From Fen-1254 sp963778945 (lineage in GTDB: Bacteria > Bacteroidota > Ignavibacteria > UBA10030): a stretch of 64,000 nt of DNA. A program made the translations under genes and the position numbers. The stretch spans positions 186,001 to 250,000 of the forward strand of contig CAVZWL010000014.1 in assembly GCA_963778945.1 (NCBI GenBank). Reading direction: 5' to 3'. Of this stretch, positions 27,674-37,547 are shown piece by piece (the first letter of the stretch is position 1; the number at the start of each line of letters is the position of its first letter). The notes under the pieces are model-generated. The model made no database searches, had not been told where the DNA came from, and saw nothing but the letters and a program-made list of their open reading frames with translations.

Positions 27674-29303
27674 TTATTTTAGATTGGCTATTTTTTCCGC
27701 CTCTGGAAACAATGTCATCGCTTTTTGAAATTGGTTATCCACTTCCAATATCACATCGATATACCCCTCGAGCCCGAAGAGCCACTGAGCGATCTGTGCC
27801 TTTAAGCGGGCTTTGATGAAGGTGAGATCCTCTTGATATTCTTTTTCATTAATCACGATCTTTTTCGTCTCAATATACTTGCGAAAATCCTGCAGCGTAG
27901 CATCCGATATCTGGAACGACGATTTAAATTTTAACAAATCCTGTCCATATCGAGACCGCACTGAGCTTCCAGGGCCTTCGATATACTCTTTTGAATAGTC
28001 ATAGAATATGTTGCGCCGCCATAGAGTTTGCACGAGTCCCGTTACATTTCCTGATTTGACGACATAATCCGGCGTAATTCCGCCGCCGCCGAGAACTATG
28101 CGGCCTCCGAATGTTTTGAATTTCGGAATTGTGCTGTCGGCTTTTTCATCGTGAGTATGATCGATATTTTCGCCTTCTTGCTCATCTCTCTGGAACGCTT
28201 CCAGTCTGATATTCGTCTTTATTCTTCCCTTCGTACGATCTCTGGATAAGACGCCCGCTCGGAGTATAATAGCGCGCGACAGTAAGCCGAAATGCAGAAC
28301 CATCCCTCAGAGGATATTGATGCTGAACCAAACCTTTTCCAAATGTTGTTTCCCCCACGACAAGCCCTCGGTCCCAATCCTGAATTGCTCCTGTGACGAT
28401 CTCGCTCGCACTCGCCGTTGCATTGTTAACGAGAATAATCAGCGGAAGTTTCTCATACGGATCTCCCGACTGTGCATAATAAGCTTCTTCGAATTCCGGC
28501 TTCCGGGATTTCGTATAGACAATCGTTCGGGGATGTTCTGCTGTTCCACCCGATAAAAATTGATCCGCCATTTGATACGCTTCCTGGAGATATCCGCCGC
28601 CGTTGTCGCGAAGATCGAGTATCAACCTTTTCATTCCCTGGCCCTGCAATTTTTGGAGCGCTGATGCGAATTCCTCATGTGTCGTTTCCTTAAATTGATT
28701 GACCCGCACATAACCGATATTATCACTGACCATCATGGATGCATCAATGCTGTAGATGGAAATAATATCTCGGATAATTTCAAAATCAAGAAGATCTTTT
28801 TCACCGATCCGCTTGATCGTAATCTTAACCTTAGTTCCTTTAGGACCTCGCAGTCTCTTCATAACGTCTTGATCGGTATATTTAATCGCAGAGGAGTCGT
28901 TAATTTTTACGATTCTGTCGTCGGAGAGAACGCCTATGCGCGCAGAAGGACCGCCTGCGATCGGTTCAATAACGGTTATCGTATCGTTGATGACGCGGAA
29001 AGAAATTCCAACGCCTTCAAATTTTCCCTTAAAATCCTCAACCACTTTTTCAAATTGTTTCGGCGGAATATAGACTGAATGAGGATCGAGAGAATTCAGC
29101 ATGCCGACAATGGCAGCATCCGTTAATTTACCGGTATCGACTTCGTCGACATAATTTTTTTCTACGAAGCTCAGGATATCTCCGAACTTGCGTATCTGAT
29201 CATAAAGATTATCGGCGGAGATCAGACGATTAATTCCCATCCCGGCAATCATACTTACGATAATCAAAGCACATACTGTAATTGTAGAAAATCTTTTTTT
29301 CAT
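27674..29303 (-). CDS. ctpA: S41 family C-terminal processing peptidase (CtpA/Prc), one frameshift
   Basis: An envelope serine protease with a Ser/Lys dyad. The N-terminus has a membrane/signal segment (STITVCALIIVSMIAGMGI), then a PDZ domain (FEGVGISFRV to VLSDDRIVKIND). The catalytic core has the nucleophile Ser in NATASASEIV and the Lys in TFGKGLVQ. After SYEGKNKDEYQTG the frame changes near 28210 and a C-terminal region of about 190 residues follows (FGGRIVLGGGGITPDYVV). Two start codons are possible: 29303 with AAGGA eight bases upstream, and 29378 with GGGAG. The first gives a standard signal peptide. Confidence 0.87.
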
Positions 29304-29407
29304 AATTAAATTCCTTGCAGATACTATCCAGTGCAGATCAGACAATCGCAGACGGTACTGCCTTTTCTTCTGATCCATTCTCTTTCTCCCTTTTACTCAT
29401 TTTTGCA

Positions 29408-29435
29408 ATAATACGTTAATTCACGACAAAATCAA
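29408..29435 (-). promoter_or_regulatory. Candidate promoter upstream of ctpA
   Basis: On the minus strand, -35 TTGATT (29430-29435) and -10 TATTAT (29408-29413) are 16 bases apart in the 183-base gap between lysS and ctpA. It would drive the ctpA-to-hprK gene set independently of lysS. Confidence 0.4.
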
Positions 29436-29486
29436 ATCGCTTCGGATATACATATCACTTTTTAACGCGAATTTGAGCGAAAAGAT

Positions 29487-31025
29487 TCACTCTCTCATTT
29501 CCGGCTTCATTTGGGGAAACAGAACAACATCGCGTATTGATTCCTGATTTGTAAGAAGAATCGTCAGCCGGTCGATTCCGATGCCGAGTCCGGCAGCGGG
29601 AGGCATGCCGTACTCCAGCGCCCTGAGATAATCTTCATCCAAAACCTGCGCCTCTTCATCGCCGCGCTCGCGAAGTTTCATTTGTTCTTCGAATCTTGCG
29701 CGCTGGTCGAGAGGATCGTTTAATTCTGTAAAGGCATTGCACAATTCCTTACCGTTGACGATTGCTTCGAAACGTTCAACCAGTCCCTGTTTGGTCCGAT
29801 GCTTCTTGGCAAGAGGAGACATCTCCAAAGGGTAATCGATAATGAATGTCGGCTGTATAAGAAACGGTTCGACCTTGGCGCCGAATATTTCATCAATGAT
29901 GGCTCCGACACCGACCTTCGGCCCTATATCGATGTGCAATTCTTGAGCAGCCGACCGCAGATCTATTTCCGATTTCCCGCTTAAATCTTTTCCCGTGAAT
30001 TCTTTAATGGCGTCGAACATTGAGATGCGTCTCCAAGGAGGAGTGAAATCAATAATCTTGTCTCCGACTGTCGCTTTCGAAGATCCGTTCGCTGCAATTG
30101 CAGCCATTGAAACAAGATCCTCGACCATCGACATCATCCATGTATAGTCCTTATAGGCGACATAAATTTCCAGCATGGTAAATTCGGGACTATGGGAACG
30201 GTCCATCCCCTCGTTTCGGAAATCTTTAGAAATTTCATACACTCCGTCATAGCCGCCGACTATCAAGCGCTTGAGATAGAGTTCGTCTGCAATGCGAAGG
30301 AAGAAATCGAAATCCAGTGCATTGTGATGCGTTTTAAACGGCCGCGCAGATGCACCGCCGTAGATCGGCTGAAGGACGGGTGTCTCGACTTCCAGGAAAC
30401 CCCGGTCGTCAAAATATCTCCGCATGGAACTGATAATTTTCGCCCGTTTTACAAACACAGCGCGTACGTCCGGGTTCACGATTAAATCGATATAACGCTG
30501 CCGGTACCGTATTTCTTTATCGGAGAGCGGATCATAAACGGTTTTTTCGCCCTTTTCGTTTATCTTCTCCTTGACTACCGGCAGCGGGCGCAGCGATTTT
30601 GAAAGCAGTTCGAGCTGCTGCGCATGAAGAGAGATTTCTCCCATTTTTGTTCTGAAAATAAATCCCGTGATACCGACAATATCTCCTATATCCATCAGCT
30701 TAAAAGCATCGTAGGCCGTTCCGATGTCATCTTTCCGCAGATATACTTGAATCTTTCCATGGCCATCCTGCACGTGGCAAAAGGAGGCCTTGCCCATTCG
30801 CCGGATCGACATAATCCTTCCGGCAATCGACGCAATTCGCTGTTCCGCGCCATCGGCAAAGCTTCCGATTATTTCTTTTGAAAATGCATTGCATTCATAG
30901 AAATACGGATACGGATTGACGCCCATCTTTTTGAGCTGCTCCAATTCTTCACGCCTTCTGGCCATTAAAACATTCAGATCTTCTTGTTCCGGCGATTGCT
31001 CGCTTTTTGTTATTTCTTCCGGCAT
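29487..31025 (-). CDS. lysS: Lysyl-tRNA synthetase, class II
   Basis: A 512-residue class II synthetase. An N-terminal OB-fold anticodon-binding domain (RIASIAGRIMSIRRMGKASF) is followed by the catalytic domain with motif 2 (KDFRNEGMDRSHSPEFTMLE) and motif 3 (GLGIGIDRLTILLTN). The N-terminus begins with a short acidic extension (MPEEITKSEQSPEQ). Length and order are standard for bacterial LysS. It is the first gene of a co-oriented run that ends at hprK; malQ precedes it by 27 bases. Confidence 0.96.
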   Translation of the reverse strand: MPEEITKSEQSPEQEDLNVLMARRREELEQLKKMGVNPYPYFYECNAFSKEIIGSFADGAEQRIASIAGRIMSIRRMGKASFCHVQDGHGKIQVYLRKDDIGTAYDAFKLMDIGDIVGITGFIFRTKMGEISLHAQQLELLSKSLRPLPVVKEKINEKGEKTVYDPLSDKEIRYRQRYIDLIVNPDVRAVFVKRAKIISSMRRYFDDRGFLEVETPVLQPIYGGASARPFKTHHNALDFDFFLRIADELYLKRLIVGGYDGVYEISKDFRNEGMDRSHSPEFTMLEIYVAYKDYTWMMSMVEDLVSMAAIAANGSSKATVGDKIIDFTPPWRRISMFDAIKEFTGKDLSGKSEIDLRSAAQELHIDIGPKVGVGAIIDEIFGAKVEPFLIQPTFIIDYPLEMSPLAKKHRTKQGLVERFEAIVNGKELCNAFTELNDPLDQRARFEEQMKLRERGDEEAQVLDEDYLRALEYGMPPAAGLGIGIDRLTILLTNQESIRDVVLFPQMKPEMRE

Positions 31026-31051
31026 AGCAGATTTCTCTCAGTCAAATTGAA

Positions 31052-32567
31052 CTACAATAAATGAAGTTTATACGGATCCGTGCGTCCATAGAGTGCGGAT
31101 AATTCATACATCCTCTCTCCAGGATACGAACCTACCTGATCCCAGGTAAACCGCCATTCCCAGTTTCCATCGATTGTTCCTGGAATATTCATGCGGGATT
31201 CCGATCCCAATCCAAGAACATCCTGGAATGGCACGATTGCAAGATCCGCCTGGGATTGAATGGCCAGCCGGATAAGATCCCAATAAATGGCGTTCCCGTT
31301 CGTCTGGCAATACCTCCGCACGAAATCTTTTTCGTGTTCGCTTGCTTTTGCATACCACCCGCATGTCGTGTCGTTATCATGCGTACCGGTATAGACGGCA
31401 CAGTTCGTATTGTATCGGTGCGGTAAATATTCATGATCGGGACCCGAAGCAAAGGCAAAATGCAAGATTCGCATTCCGGGAAAATCCAAAGCATCCCTTA
31501 ATGCCCGTACGTTATCGGTTATGATGCCCAGATCTTCCGCAAGAATGGGAAGCTTGCCGATTTTTTTTTGAACTATTTTGAAGAACTCTTCTCCCGGACC
31601 TGTCCGCCAAATGCCATGGACTGCCGTTTCTTCTTTTGCAGGAACTTCCCAATACGATTCGAAGCCCCGAAAATGATCGATACGGACGATATCGAACAAC
31701 TCGAACGTCTTTTGGAATCGTTCGATCCACCATTGATATTTTTTTTCTTTCATCGATTCCCAGCGATAGAGCGGGTTTCCCCATCGCTGGCCTGTTTCAC
31801 TGAAATAATCGGGAGGAACACCGGCAACATGAGTCGGGCTGCCGTTTGCATCCAGAGAAAAATCTTCCGGATGCGCCCACACATCTGCACTATGCCCGGC
31901 GACAAAAAATGGAAGATCTCCGATCATTTGAATGCCCCGTTCATGCGCATAAGCTTTCAGCCTGTTCCATTGGCGCACAAAGCACCACTGAATGAATTTA
32001 TGAAATTGAATATCCATTCCAAATTCTTTTTCTGCCGCTCGAAGAGTTGCGGGATCTCGCCGGGCCAATTTATTTCCCCATCCGGTCCATTCTTCTCCGT
32101 CGTAATGCCAATTCAGCGATTGAAATAGAGCATAATCGTCAAGCCAATATTTTTCTCTGCTGCAGAACGATTCGTAATCATCCCGATGTTCGTTCATGGA
32201 CTTCGTTAAAAAATTTTTTCGCAGCCGCTTGAAGTTTTTCCATGCGGAAACGGGTTACTGCGGCATAATCGATTCGATGATCTGTAAAAATGCGGGCGCT
32301 GTCTGCCGCAAAATGCTCAAGCCAGCCATGTTCTCGAAGTTCATGCAAATCGATGAGCAACGGACTTCCGGCAAATGCCGATGAAGCCATGTAGGGAGAA
32401 TTTGCCATTCCGGCAGGTCCTATCGGCAGCATCTGCCATAAGCTCTGTCCAGCCGCATGGAGCCAATCGATAAAATGATATGCCGAGGCCCCGAGGTCGC
32501 CGGATCCGTAAGGGCCCGGTAAGGACGTGGGGTGAAGCAATATTCCTGCACTTCGAGTAAATCGCAT
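31052..32567 (-). CDS. malQ: 4-alpha-glucanotransferase (GH77), one frameshift
   Basis: Amylomaltase that transfers maltooligosaccharide units in glycogen/maltodextrin metabolism. The start at 32567 reads MRFTRSAGILLHPTSLPGPYG. Family elements: SPYMASSAFAGSPLLIDL, the nucleophile Asp in VRIDHFRGFESYW, the acid/base Glu in ILAEDLGIIT, and the second Asp in YTGTHDNDTTCGW, then LGLGSESRMNIPGT. The frame changes near 32190, between FNEVHE and HRDDYESFCSREKYW. Corrected length is about 505 residues, normal. rluB lies immediately upstream. Confidence 0.92.
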
Positions 32568-32570
32568 GGA

Positions 32571-33329
32571 TTAAGCCAACCCCAAATAACGTTTCAAATC
32601 TTTGACCTCAGGATACGACAATATGCGGCATTTTCCTCGGGGAACACCGAGAGTTGTCAATCCGGCAAAAGCGACACGATCTAATTGACGTACATCATAC
32701 TCTATCGCCTCGAACATACGGCGTACCTCGCGATTGCGTCCTTCGCGTAAAACGAGTAATATTTTTTTTCTTTTGGATCCTTCTACAATTTCAGCTGTTT
32801 GCGCCCTTGCCAGTCCATCTTCAAGGCGGATGCCTTTTTTTAGTTTTCTCAAATCATCGTCTTGCATCGTTCTGTCGATCGTTACGCGGTATACCCGTTC
32901 AATTTCGAACTTCGGATGAATCAGGGCATTTGCAAATTCGCCGTCGTTCGTGAAGAGCAGTACCCCTGTTGTATTACGGTCAAGCCGGCCGACCGGGAAA
33001 ACCCTGTATTTTGTCCGGACATAATTCATCACCGTTGGGCGGCCTCTCTCATCGTTCATGGTTGTGATGACGTCTTTCGGCTTATTTAAAAGAAGATAGA
33101 CATTCTTTTCTTCTATGGACACGATCGTTCCGTCCATCGACACGCGATCCTTGGATAAAATAACTTTGGTGCCCAATTCGGTCACGACTCGCCCGTTGAT
33201 CTTCACAGCGCCGGAGAGAATCAGTTCATCGTTTTTTCTTCTTGATCCGACTCCCGCCATTGCAAGAAAGCGGTTCAATCGAACAGTTTCTTGATGAATC
33301 CTTGTATTTTCTCTTTCCATAATTTCCAC
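32571..33329 (-). CDS. rluB: 23S rRNA pseudouridine synthase RluB-type
   Basis: An RsuA/RluB-family pseudouridine synthase. An S4 RNA-binding domain (LNRFLAMAGVGSRRKNDELI) precedes the catalytic domain, whose Asp sits in PVGRLDRNTTGVLLFTNDGE. The C-terminus has EGRNREVRRMFEAIEYDVRQL. The open frame extends to an ATG at 33329, overlapping scpB by 55 bases. A TTG at 33278 overlapping the scpB stop (TTGA) would start exactly at the S4 domain and is a plausible alternative. A second synthase of this class is at 45187-45952. Confidence 0.88.
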   Translation of the reverse strand: MEIMERENTRIHQETVRLNRFLAMAGVGSRRKNDELILSGAVKINGRVVTELGTKVILSKDRVSMDGTIVSIEEKNVYLLLNKPKDVITTMNDERGRPTVMNYVRTKYRVFPVGRLDRNTTGVLLFTNDGEFANALIHPKFEIERVYRVTIDRTMQDDDLRKLKKGIRLEDGLARAQTAEIVEGSKRKKILLVLREGRNREVRRMFEAIEYDVRQLDRVAFAGLTTLGVPRGKCRILSYPEVKDLKRYLGLA

Positions 33330-34510
33330 CGCGGAGCTTTTTTCTCGTTTTCCTTCATTTTTGACAACGGCGTTTCATCGCCGGCAAGCTGCTGCACTCT
33401 TTGCCCTGAGTTCATTTCTTGAAGAGGGACATCATCTCGCATTTTTTCCGGATATTCACGTTCGTAGATATTCTCCGGTGCCGCAAAGGTTGTTTTTGTT
33501 TCATCAGTGTTCTCATCGGCAAGACCGGCTGCAGCTTCTGCAGAATCCGACGGAGTTTGATGTGCAACAGAATTTATTTCCGAAAAAGTATTTCTTTCCC
33601 CTGCCTGCACAAGTTCATCTCCCGGATTCACCGGAGATATTGCACCTGAAGATTCTATGTCCGCAATTTGGGCAACGATCCGATCTTCGCCTTGTGTGTC
33701 CGGCTTGAACTCGATTGTTTCCTGCGCTGTCATCTCATGAGAAACGATTGATATCTCTCGCGTCTTTTTCCGCGGAAGAATGGAAGCTTCCTTCTCGTCG
33801 AGATCAATTTTCTTTTTCGGAATATGAGGGAGTCGCGACTTGAATTCTTCCTGTTCTTTTTTCTGCGCCTCCGCTCCGGCCTGGGCTTCGAGCATCCGGC
33901 GCTCCGTTTCAAACTGGCTCTCGCCCAGTATTTCTTCTATCTCACGCGGACGCGGCAAATCGGTGATATCGTTCAACCCGAAATGTTTTAAAAATTCTTT
34001 CGTCGTTCCGTAAAGCAAAGGCCTTCCCACACTTTCAGCCCTTCCCGTTACGCCGACCAATTCTTTTTCGAGAAGAGTCCGCAGAACATAATCGCAGTTT
34101 ACTCCTCTTATTTTTTCTACTTCTGATTTTGTAATCGGCTGCTTATACGCAATGATAGCGAGCGTTTCCAGCCCGGACTGGGACAGCTTTCGTCTCCCTT
34201 GTTCGCGGTAGAGCCGCCCCAGCCATTCTGCATACTCGGAAAGCGTCGCAAACTGGTAGCCTCCTGCTACAGAAACAATACGGTACGGTTTGGAAGCTTT
34301 TTCGTAATCCTTATTGAGATCAGCTACAGCCTGCCGAATCGTTTCGGTTTCGATTTGCACTGCTTCGTCGTTTTTACTATCACCGGCAGAAATGGCTTTT
34401 ATCTGCGCAAGAGACAGCGGTTCCTGAGCGGCAAAAATGAGCGCTTCCACAAGTGCTTTCAGCGTAGTCGGAATTTTGAGTTGCTGTTTTACAGTTGTTG
34501 TTTCAGTCAT
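33275..34510 (-). CDS. scpB: Segregation and condensation protein ScpB with long C-terminal tail
   Basis: ScpB is the winged-helix kleisin-associated subunit of the SMC-ScpA-ScpB complex. Residues about 10-195 are the family domain (LKALVEALIFAAQEPLSLAQ, LSQSGLETLAIIAYKQPITK, EVEKIRGVNCDYVLRTLLEK, GRPLLYGTTKEFLKHFGLN). Residues 195-411 form an additional acidic, probably disordered tail with Lys/Arg-rich patches, ending in a short amphipathic helix (KEKIQGFIKKLFD). Typical ScpB proteins are 180-250 residues. The gene follows scpA by 18 bases. Confidence 0.9.
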   Translation of the reverse strand: MTETTTVKQQLKIPTTLKALVEALIFAAQEPLSLAQIKAISAGDSKNDEAVQIETETIRQAVADLNKDYEKASKPYRIVSVAGGYQFATLSEYAEWLGRLYREQGRRKLSQSGLETLAIIAYKQPITKSEVEKIRGVNCDYVLRTLLEKELVGVTGRAESVGRPLLYGTTKEFLKHFGLNDITDLPRPREIEEILGESQFETERRMLEAQAGAEAQKKEQEEFKSRLPHIPKKKIDLDEKEASILPRKKTREISIVSHEMTAQETIEFKPDTQGEDRIVAQIADIESSGAISPVNPGDELVQAGERNTFSEINSVAHQTPSDSAEAAAGLADENTDETKTTFAAPENIYEREYPEKMRDDVPLQEMNSGQRVQQLAGDETPLSKMKENEKKAPRWKLWKEKIQGFIKKLFD

Positions 34511-34528
34511 CGCTGGTCTTTTTAAACC

Positions 34529-35245
34529 CTAGTTAACATTGCGCATAATCGATAATTCAGCGTAGGGAGAAAGCTGCCTGACAATAATTTTTTTAGATCG
34601 GATCACTTCCAGAAGCGCAAGGAATGTTACGACAATTCGGATTCGTTCCCTGAAGTCTTTTACGATTTCATAAAATGTAGCCTCCGAGCGATGGGAAAAG
34701 AAGTCTTCGAGAAATGCGATTTGTTCTTCCACCGTTACATTAATTTTCACGATTTCATGAAACATCCGCTTCGGTATCCGATCCATTGCAAATTTAAACG
34801 ATGCAATAAGATCAAAAAAGGTTACATCGCGGATGAAATCTTCATTCGTTTCTTCTTCATACGCGCGTGCATCCATGGCGTGATAACCGCGATACGACAC
34901 TTTAGACTGCTCTTCTTCCAGCTTCTTCATCTCAAACGCCATTTCTTTATATCGCTTATATTCGACAAGCCGCTGCACAAGATTGGTGCGCGGGTCGGCA
35001 TCTTCTTCTTCTCCGGGCTCCGGCGGCAGGAGCATCTTTACTTTGATTTGCATCAATTCTGCAGCTACGACCAAAAATTCTCCTGCAATTTCAAGATCGA
35101 GTTCCTGCATATAATGCATATAATCCGAAAATTCTTTTGCAATGCGCGCAATCGGAATATCATAGATATCCAGTTCGTCCCGTTTTATAAAAAACAGGAG
35201 AAGATCCAGCGGTCCTTCGAAATCTTGAAGTTTAACGGTATACAT
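34529..35245 (-). CDS. scpA: Segregation and condensation protein ScpA (kleisin)
   Basis: A 238-residue kleisin that bridges SMC heads in chromosome segregation. It begins YTVKLQDFEGPLDLLLFFIK, the standard ScpA start, continues with IPIARIAKEFSDYMHYM and EFLVVAAELMQIKVKMLLP, and ends in the winged-helix-like region EVIRSKKIIVRQLSPYAEL. The central acidic linker (PEPGEEEDADP) is typical. It is followed by scpB in the usual scpA-scpB order. Confidence 0.95.
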   Translation of the reverse strand: MYTVKLQDFEGPLDLLLFFIKRDELDIYDIPIARIAKEFSDYMHYMQELDLEIAGEFLVVAAELMQIKVKMLLPPEPGEEEDADPRTNLVQRLVEYKRYKEMAFEMKKLEEEQSKVSYRGYHAMDARAYEEETNEDFIRDVTFFDLIASFKFAMDRIPKRMFHEIVKINVTVEEQIAFLEDFFSHRSEATFYEIVKDFRERIRIVVTFLALLEVIRSKKIIVRQLSPYAELSIMRNVN

Positions 35246-35247
35246 TA

Positions 35248-35318
35248 TATCAGTAAACAGTGAACTGAAAAACTGTGAACAAGTAAAACTAAAGAACTAA
35301 ACCAACCGAACACCAACA
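35248..35318. repeat. Degenerate short repeat region between trpS and scpA
   Basis: The 87-base gap contains imperfect repeats of words such as GTGAACTG, CTGTGAAC, AACTAAA and AACTAAACC. Read on the minus strand the TTTAGTTCTT words resemble the heptamer tract at 42602-42725. Gene content is absent. Confidence 0.3.
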
Positions 35319-35332
35319 TCGAGCGCTCTCCT

Positions 35333-36379
35333 TCAACCCATGTGCATCGCCTCATGGACTTCATTCATTGTTTCTGCAGCCCTTTGCTTTGCCCGATGCT
35401 CTCCATCATGCAGAATCGAATGGACTTCGTCTCTATGCGATTCAAAATATGCGCGTTTTTCACGATGCGGTTCGAGCGCTTCAATAATCCGCTGCGAACA
35501 TCTTGTCTTGCAATCGACACACCCCAGTTTTCCGGTCTGGCAATCGGTGCGAATCGACTCGATTTCTTCCGGATTGAATTTCGTATGATAGGAAAAAACC
35601 AGGCAAATATCCGGGTGACCCGGATCGCCTTTTCGAATTTTCTGCGGATCGGTAACCGCTGTCTTTGTTTTCTTCATGATTGCATCGGGTGAATCGGAAA
35701 GCAGGATCGTATTGCCGATCGATTTACTCATCCTCTTGCCATCCAGGCCTGTCAGCCGTGCGAATTTTGTAACACGTCCTTCGGGTTCAGGAAAAACAGG
35801 GACAAGTGCCGGATACTGTGTATTAAAACGCCGGGAAATTTCTCTTGTAATTTCAATATGAGGCAATTGATCCTCGCCGACCGGAACAAGTTCTCCTTTA
35901 TAGAGAAGAATATCCGCCGCCTGAAGCACCGGATATCCGAGATGTCCATAGACAAGACTTTCCATTTCCAGGTCACGAACTTGTTCCTTCAGCGTCGGAT
36001 TGCGTTCCAGACGCGCAGTCGTTATGAGCATCGAGAAAATCAAATGTAATTCCGAATGTTCTTTAATTTGTGATTGGCGGAACATCGGACTGATTTTTGG
36101 ATCGATACCAGCTGCAAGCCAGTCAATCAACATGTCGATCGAATTCTGATACATAAGAGAAGAATCCGGGTTGGTCGTCAATGCATGATAATCGGCAATG
36201 AGATGATAATTTTGGAATTCTCCCTGTAATGCAACCCAGTTTTCCAGCGCGCCTGCCAAATGGCCAAGATGTAATTTGCCTGTAGGCCGCATTCCGCTCA
36301 AAATTACTTTCTTTTTTGTATTCAAAAATTTACTTGCTCCTTTTTCAAATTCGTTAGATCCTCTCTTTAGTGCAAACAA
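35333..36379 (-). CDS. trpS: Tryptophanyl-tRNA synthetase
   Basis: A class I synthetase of 348 residues with HLGH (GKLHLGHLAGAL near residue 36) and the KMSKS loop RMSKSIGN near 220. Other family elements are YPVLQAADILLYKGELVPVG and QLPHIEITREISRRFN. The first 23 residues are an extension; an internal start is possible but no better ribosome site is evident. It is intact and co-oriented with scpA/scpB downstream. Confidence 0.94.
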   Translation of the reverse strand: MFALKRGSNEFEKGASKFLNTKKKVILSGMRPTGKLHLGHLAGALENWVALQGEFQNYHLIADYHALTTNPDSSLMYQNSIDMLIDWLAAGIDPKISPMFRQSQIKEHSELHLIFSMLITTARLERNPTLKEQVRDLEMESLVYGHLGYPVLQAADILLYKGELVPVGEDQLPHIEITREISRRFNTQYPALVPVFPEPEGRVTKFARLTGLDGKRMSKSIGNTILLSDSPDAIMKKTKTAVTDPQKIRKGDPGHPDICLVFSYHTKFNPEEIESIRTDCQTGKLGCVDCKTRCSQRIIEALEPHREKRAYFESHRDEVHSILHDGEHRAKQRAAETMNEVHEAMHMG

Positions 36380-36474
36380 GCCAGACTATTGATAGGTTCA
36401 TCATATGACCGGTTCATGATGTCTTTTGAGGGTCATATTTTATCGTTCTTGCCCAACGAGATACAGATCGGATG

Positions 36475-37202
36475 TCACTTCCTGGTATCGAGGGCTTCAA
36501 AAAATGCGATAACAAGGTCTTTCGCCGCATTCAATATGTTCGTTTCCGACTGTTCCTGCGATTGGCCGAGCCTGCACCGGTATAGACAAGGGTAAAGATG
36601 AGAACCGATGGTCATTTCTGCTTCATCCTCAACCATAACTCCCCAAAACAATTCCCCATTCGACGAGAAAGGAAATGATCCGGAAAAAATCAATTCATAA
36701 AAAGATATGGTTTCCAATGATCGTCCACAGTACCTACAAAATGCCTGAATAAACATAACATGGTTTGGCCTGATCGGTTTTCGCAGAAGTGTCATTTGAG
36801 CTTCGCCGGGGGAACGATCTCCTTTTTTATTATTGCATTGCACGCAAGCTGCGACAAGATTTTCCCATGACTCGATGCCGCCATGAGCTTTGGGAATGAT
36901 ATGGTCCACGGTCAACGAAATATCCGTTTTTCCGCAATATTGACATCGATGTCCATCCCGCCGTAAAATATTTTTCCGTGAAAGAACGATCTTTTTATAA
37001 GGAATGCGGACGTAGATACAAAGGCGGACAATACTCGGATACGGCATCGTTGTTGAGACAGAATGGAGACTTTTTCCATCACATGCCGCTATCAATTCAG
37101 CTTTGCCTAAAAATAGTAAAATAACTGCTTTTCGGACGTTGCATATACTCAAAGGTTCGTAATTATGGTTTAACACGAGCACTTTGCGGCTTAATCTACC
37201 AT
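36475..37202 (-). CDS. HNH endonuclease family protein, start uncertain
   Basis: The core (from KVLVLNHNYEPLSICNV) is an HNH nuclease widespread in Bacteroidota and Cyanobacteria. It has CQYCGKTDISLTVDHIIPKA, GGIESWENLVAACVQCNNKK and GDRSPGEAQM, carrying two Cys-x2-Cys zinc-ribbon pairs and the HH/N active residues. After CRYCG an additional 80 residues follow, ending EALDTRK; these are longer than the usual family end. No good start codon is in frame. An ATG at 37202 becomes usable if one T is added near 37190. The same frame stays open to 37458, but that part includes the IS end and is probably not coding. Confidence 0.7.
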
Positions 37203-37458
37203 TGAGTTCTATGGTTTTCTCGAAATTACTGAAGATCGCACCTCCTTCTAAGCTGCCTGAAAATCGAGAACGAAAATTCTCACCAAGAAAAGATAACTCG
37301 CGAATCCTTCTCAAAATGATATAAGGATTCTCAGAAACTATTGTTCGCTCACATCTCGAGGTTTTTATTAGCTCATGTATTCCTTGAGCCTTTCTCTCAA
37401 TTCTATTGAAAATATAGCATAATCCAGAGCGAGAGTCAAGGCAAGGAATCCTCCGCAT

Positions 37459-37525
37459 TGACTCATAAATAATGTAACTTTAGAGGTATTGCGAAATAGT
37501 CGTTGACTCATAATATATGTAACCG
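37459..37525 (+). repeat. Two tandem copies of the IS terminal motif at the left end
   Basis: The terminal motif occurs twice in direct orientation, at 37459-37480 and 37503-37524 (both TTGACTCATAA, then an AT stretch and GTAAC). The spacing is 44 bases. The inner copy merges with the hairpin at 37513-37547. Multiple transposase-binding sites at one end are known in several IS families. Confidence 0.7.
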
Positions 37526-37547
37526 AAAAAAGAAAGGTTACATATAT
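37513..37547 (+). promoter_or_regulatory. Perfect 12-bp inverted repeat overlapping the transposase start codon
   Basis: ATATATGTAACC (37513-37524) pairs perfectly with GGTTACATATAT (37536-37547) across an 11-base purine loop. The right arm contains the first two bases of the transposase ATG, and the loop/arm junction holds the AGAAAGG ribosome site. Folding of the mRNA would limit transposase translation, particularly on read-through transcripts. Confidence 0.6.

Noticed and set aside
37203..37458. Upstream extension of the HNH gene to 37458
   Set aside because: The extra 85 codons cover the IS terminal repeats and low-complexity sequence, and the HNH family starts at the KVLVLN segment.
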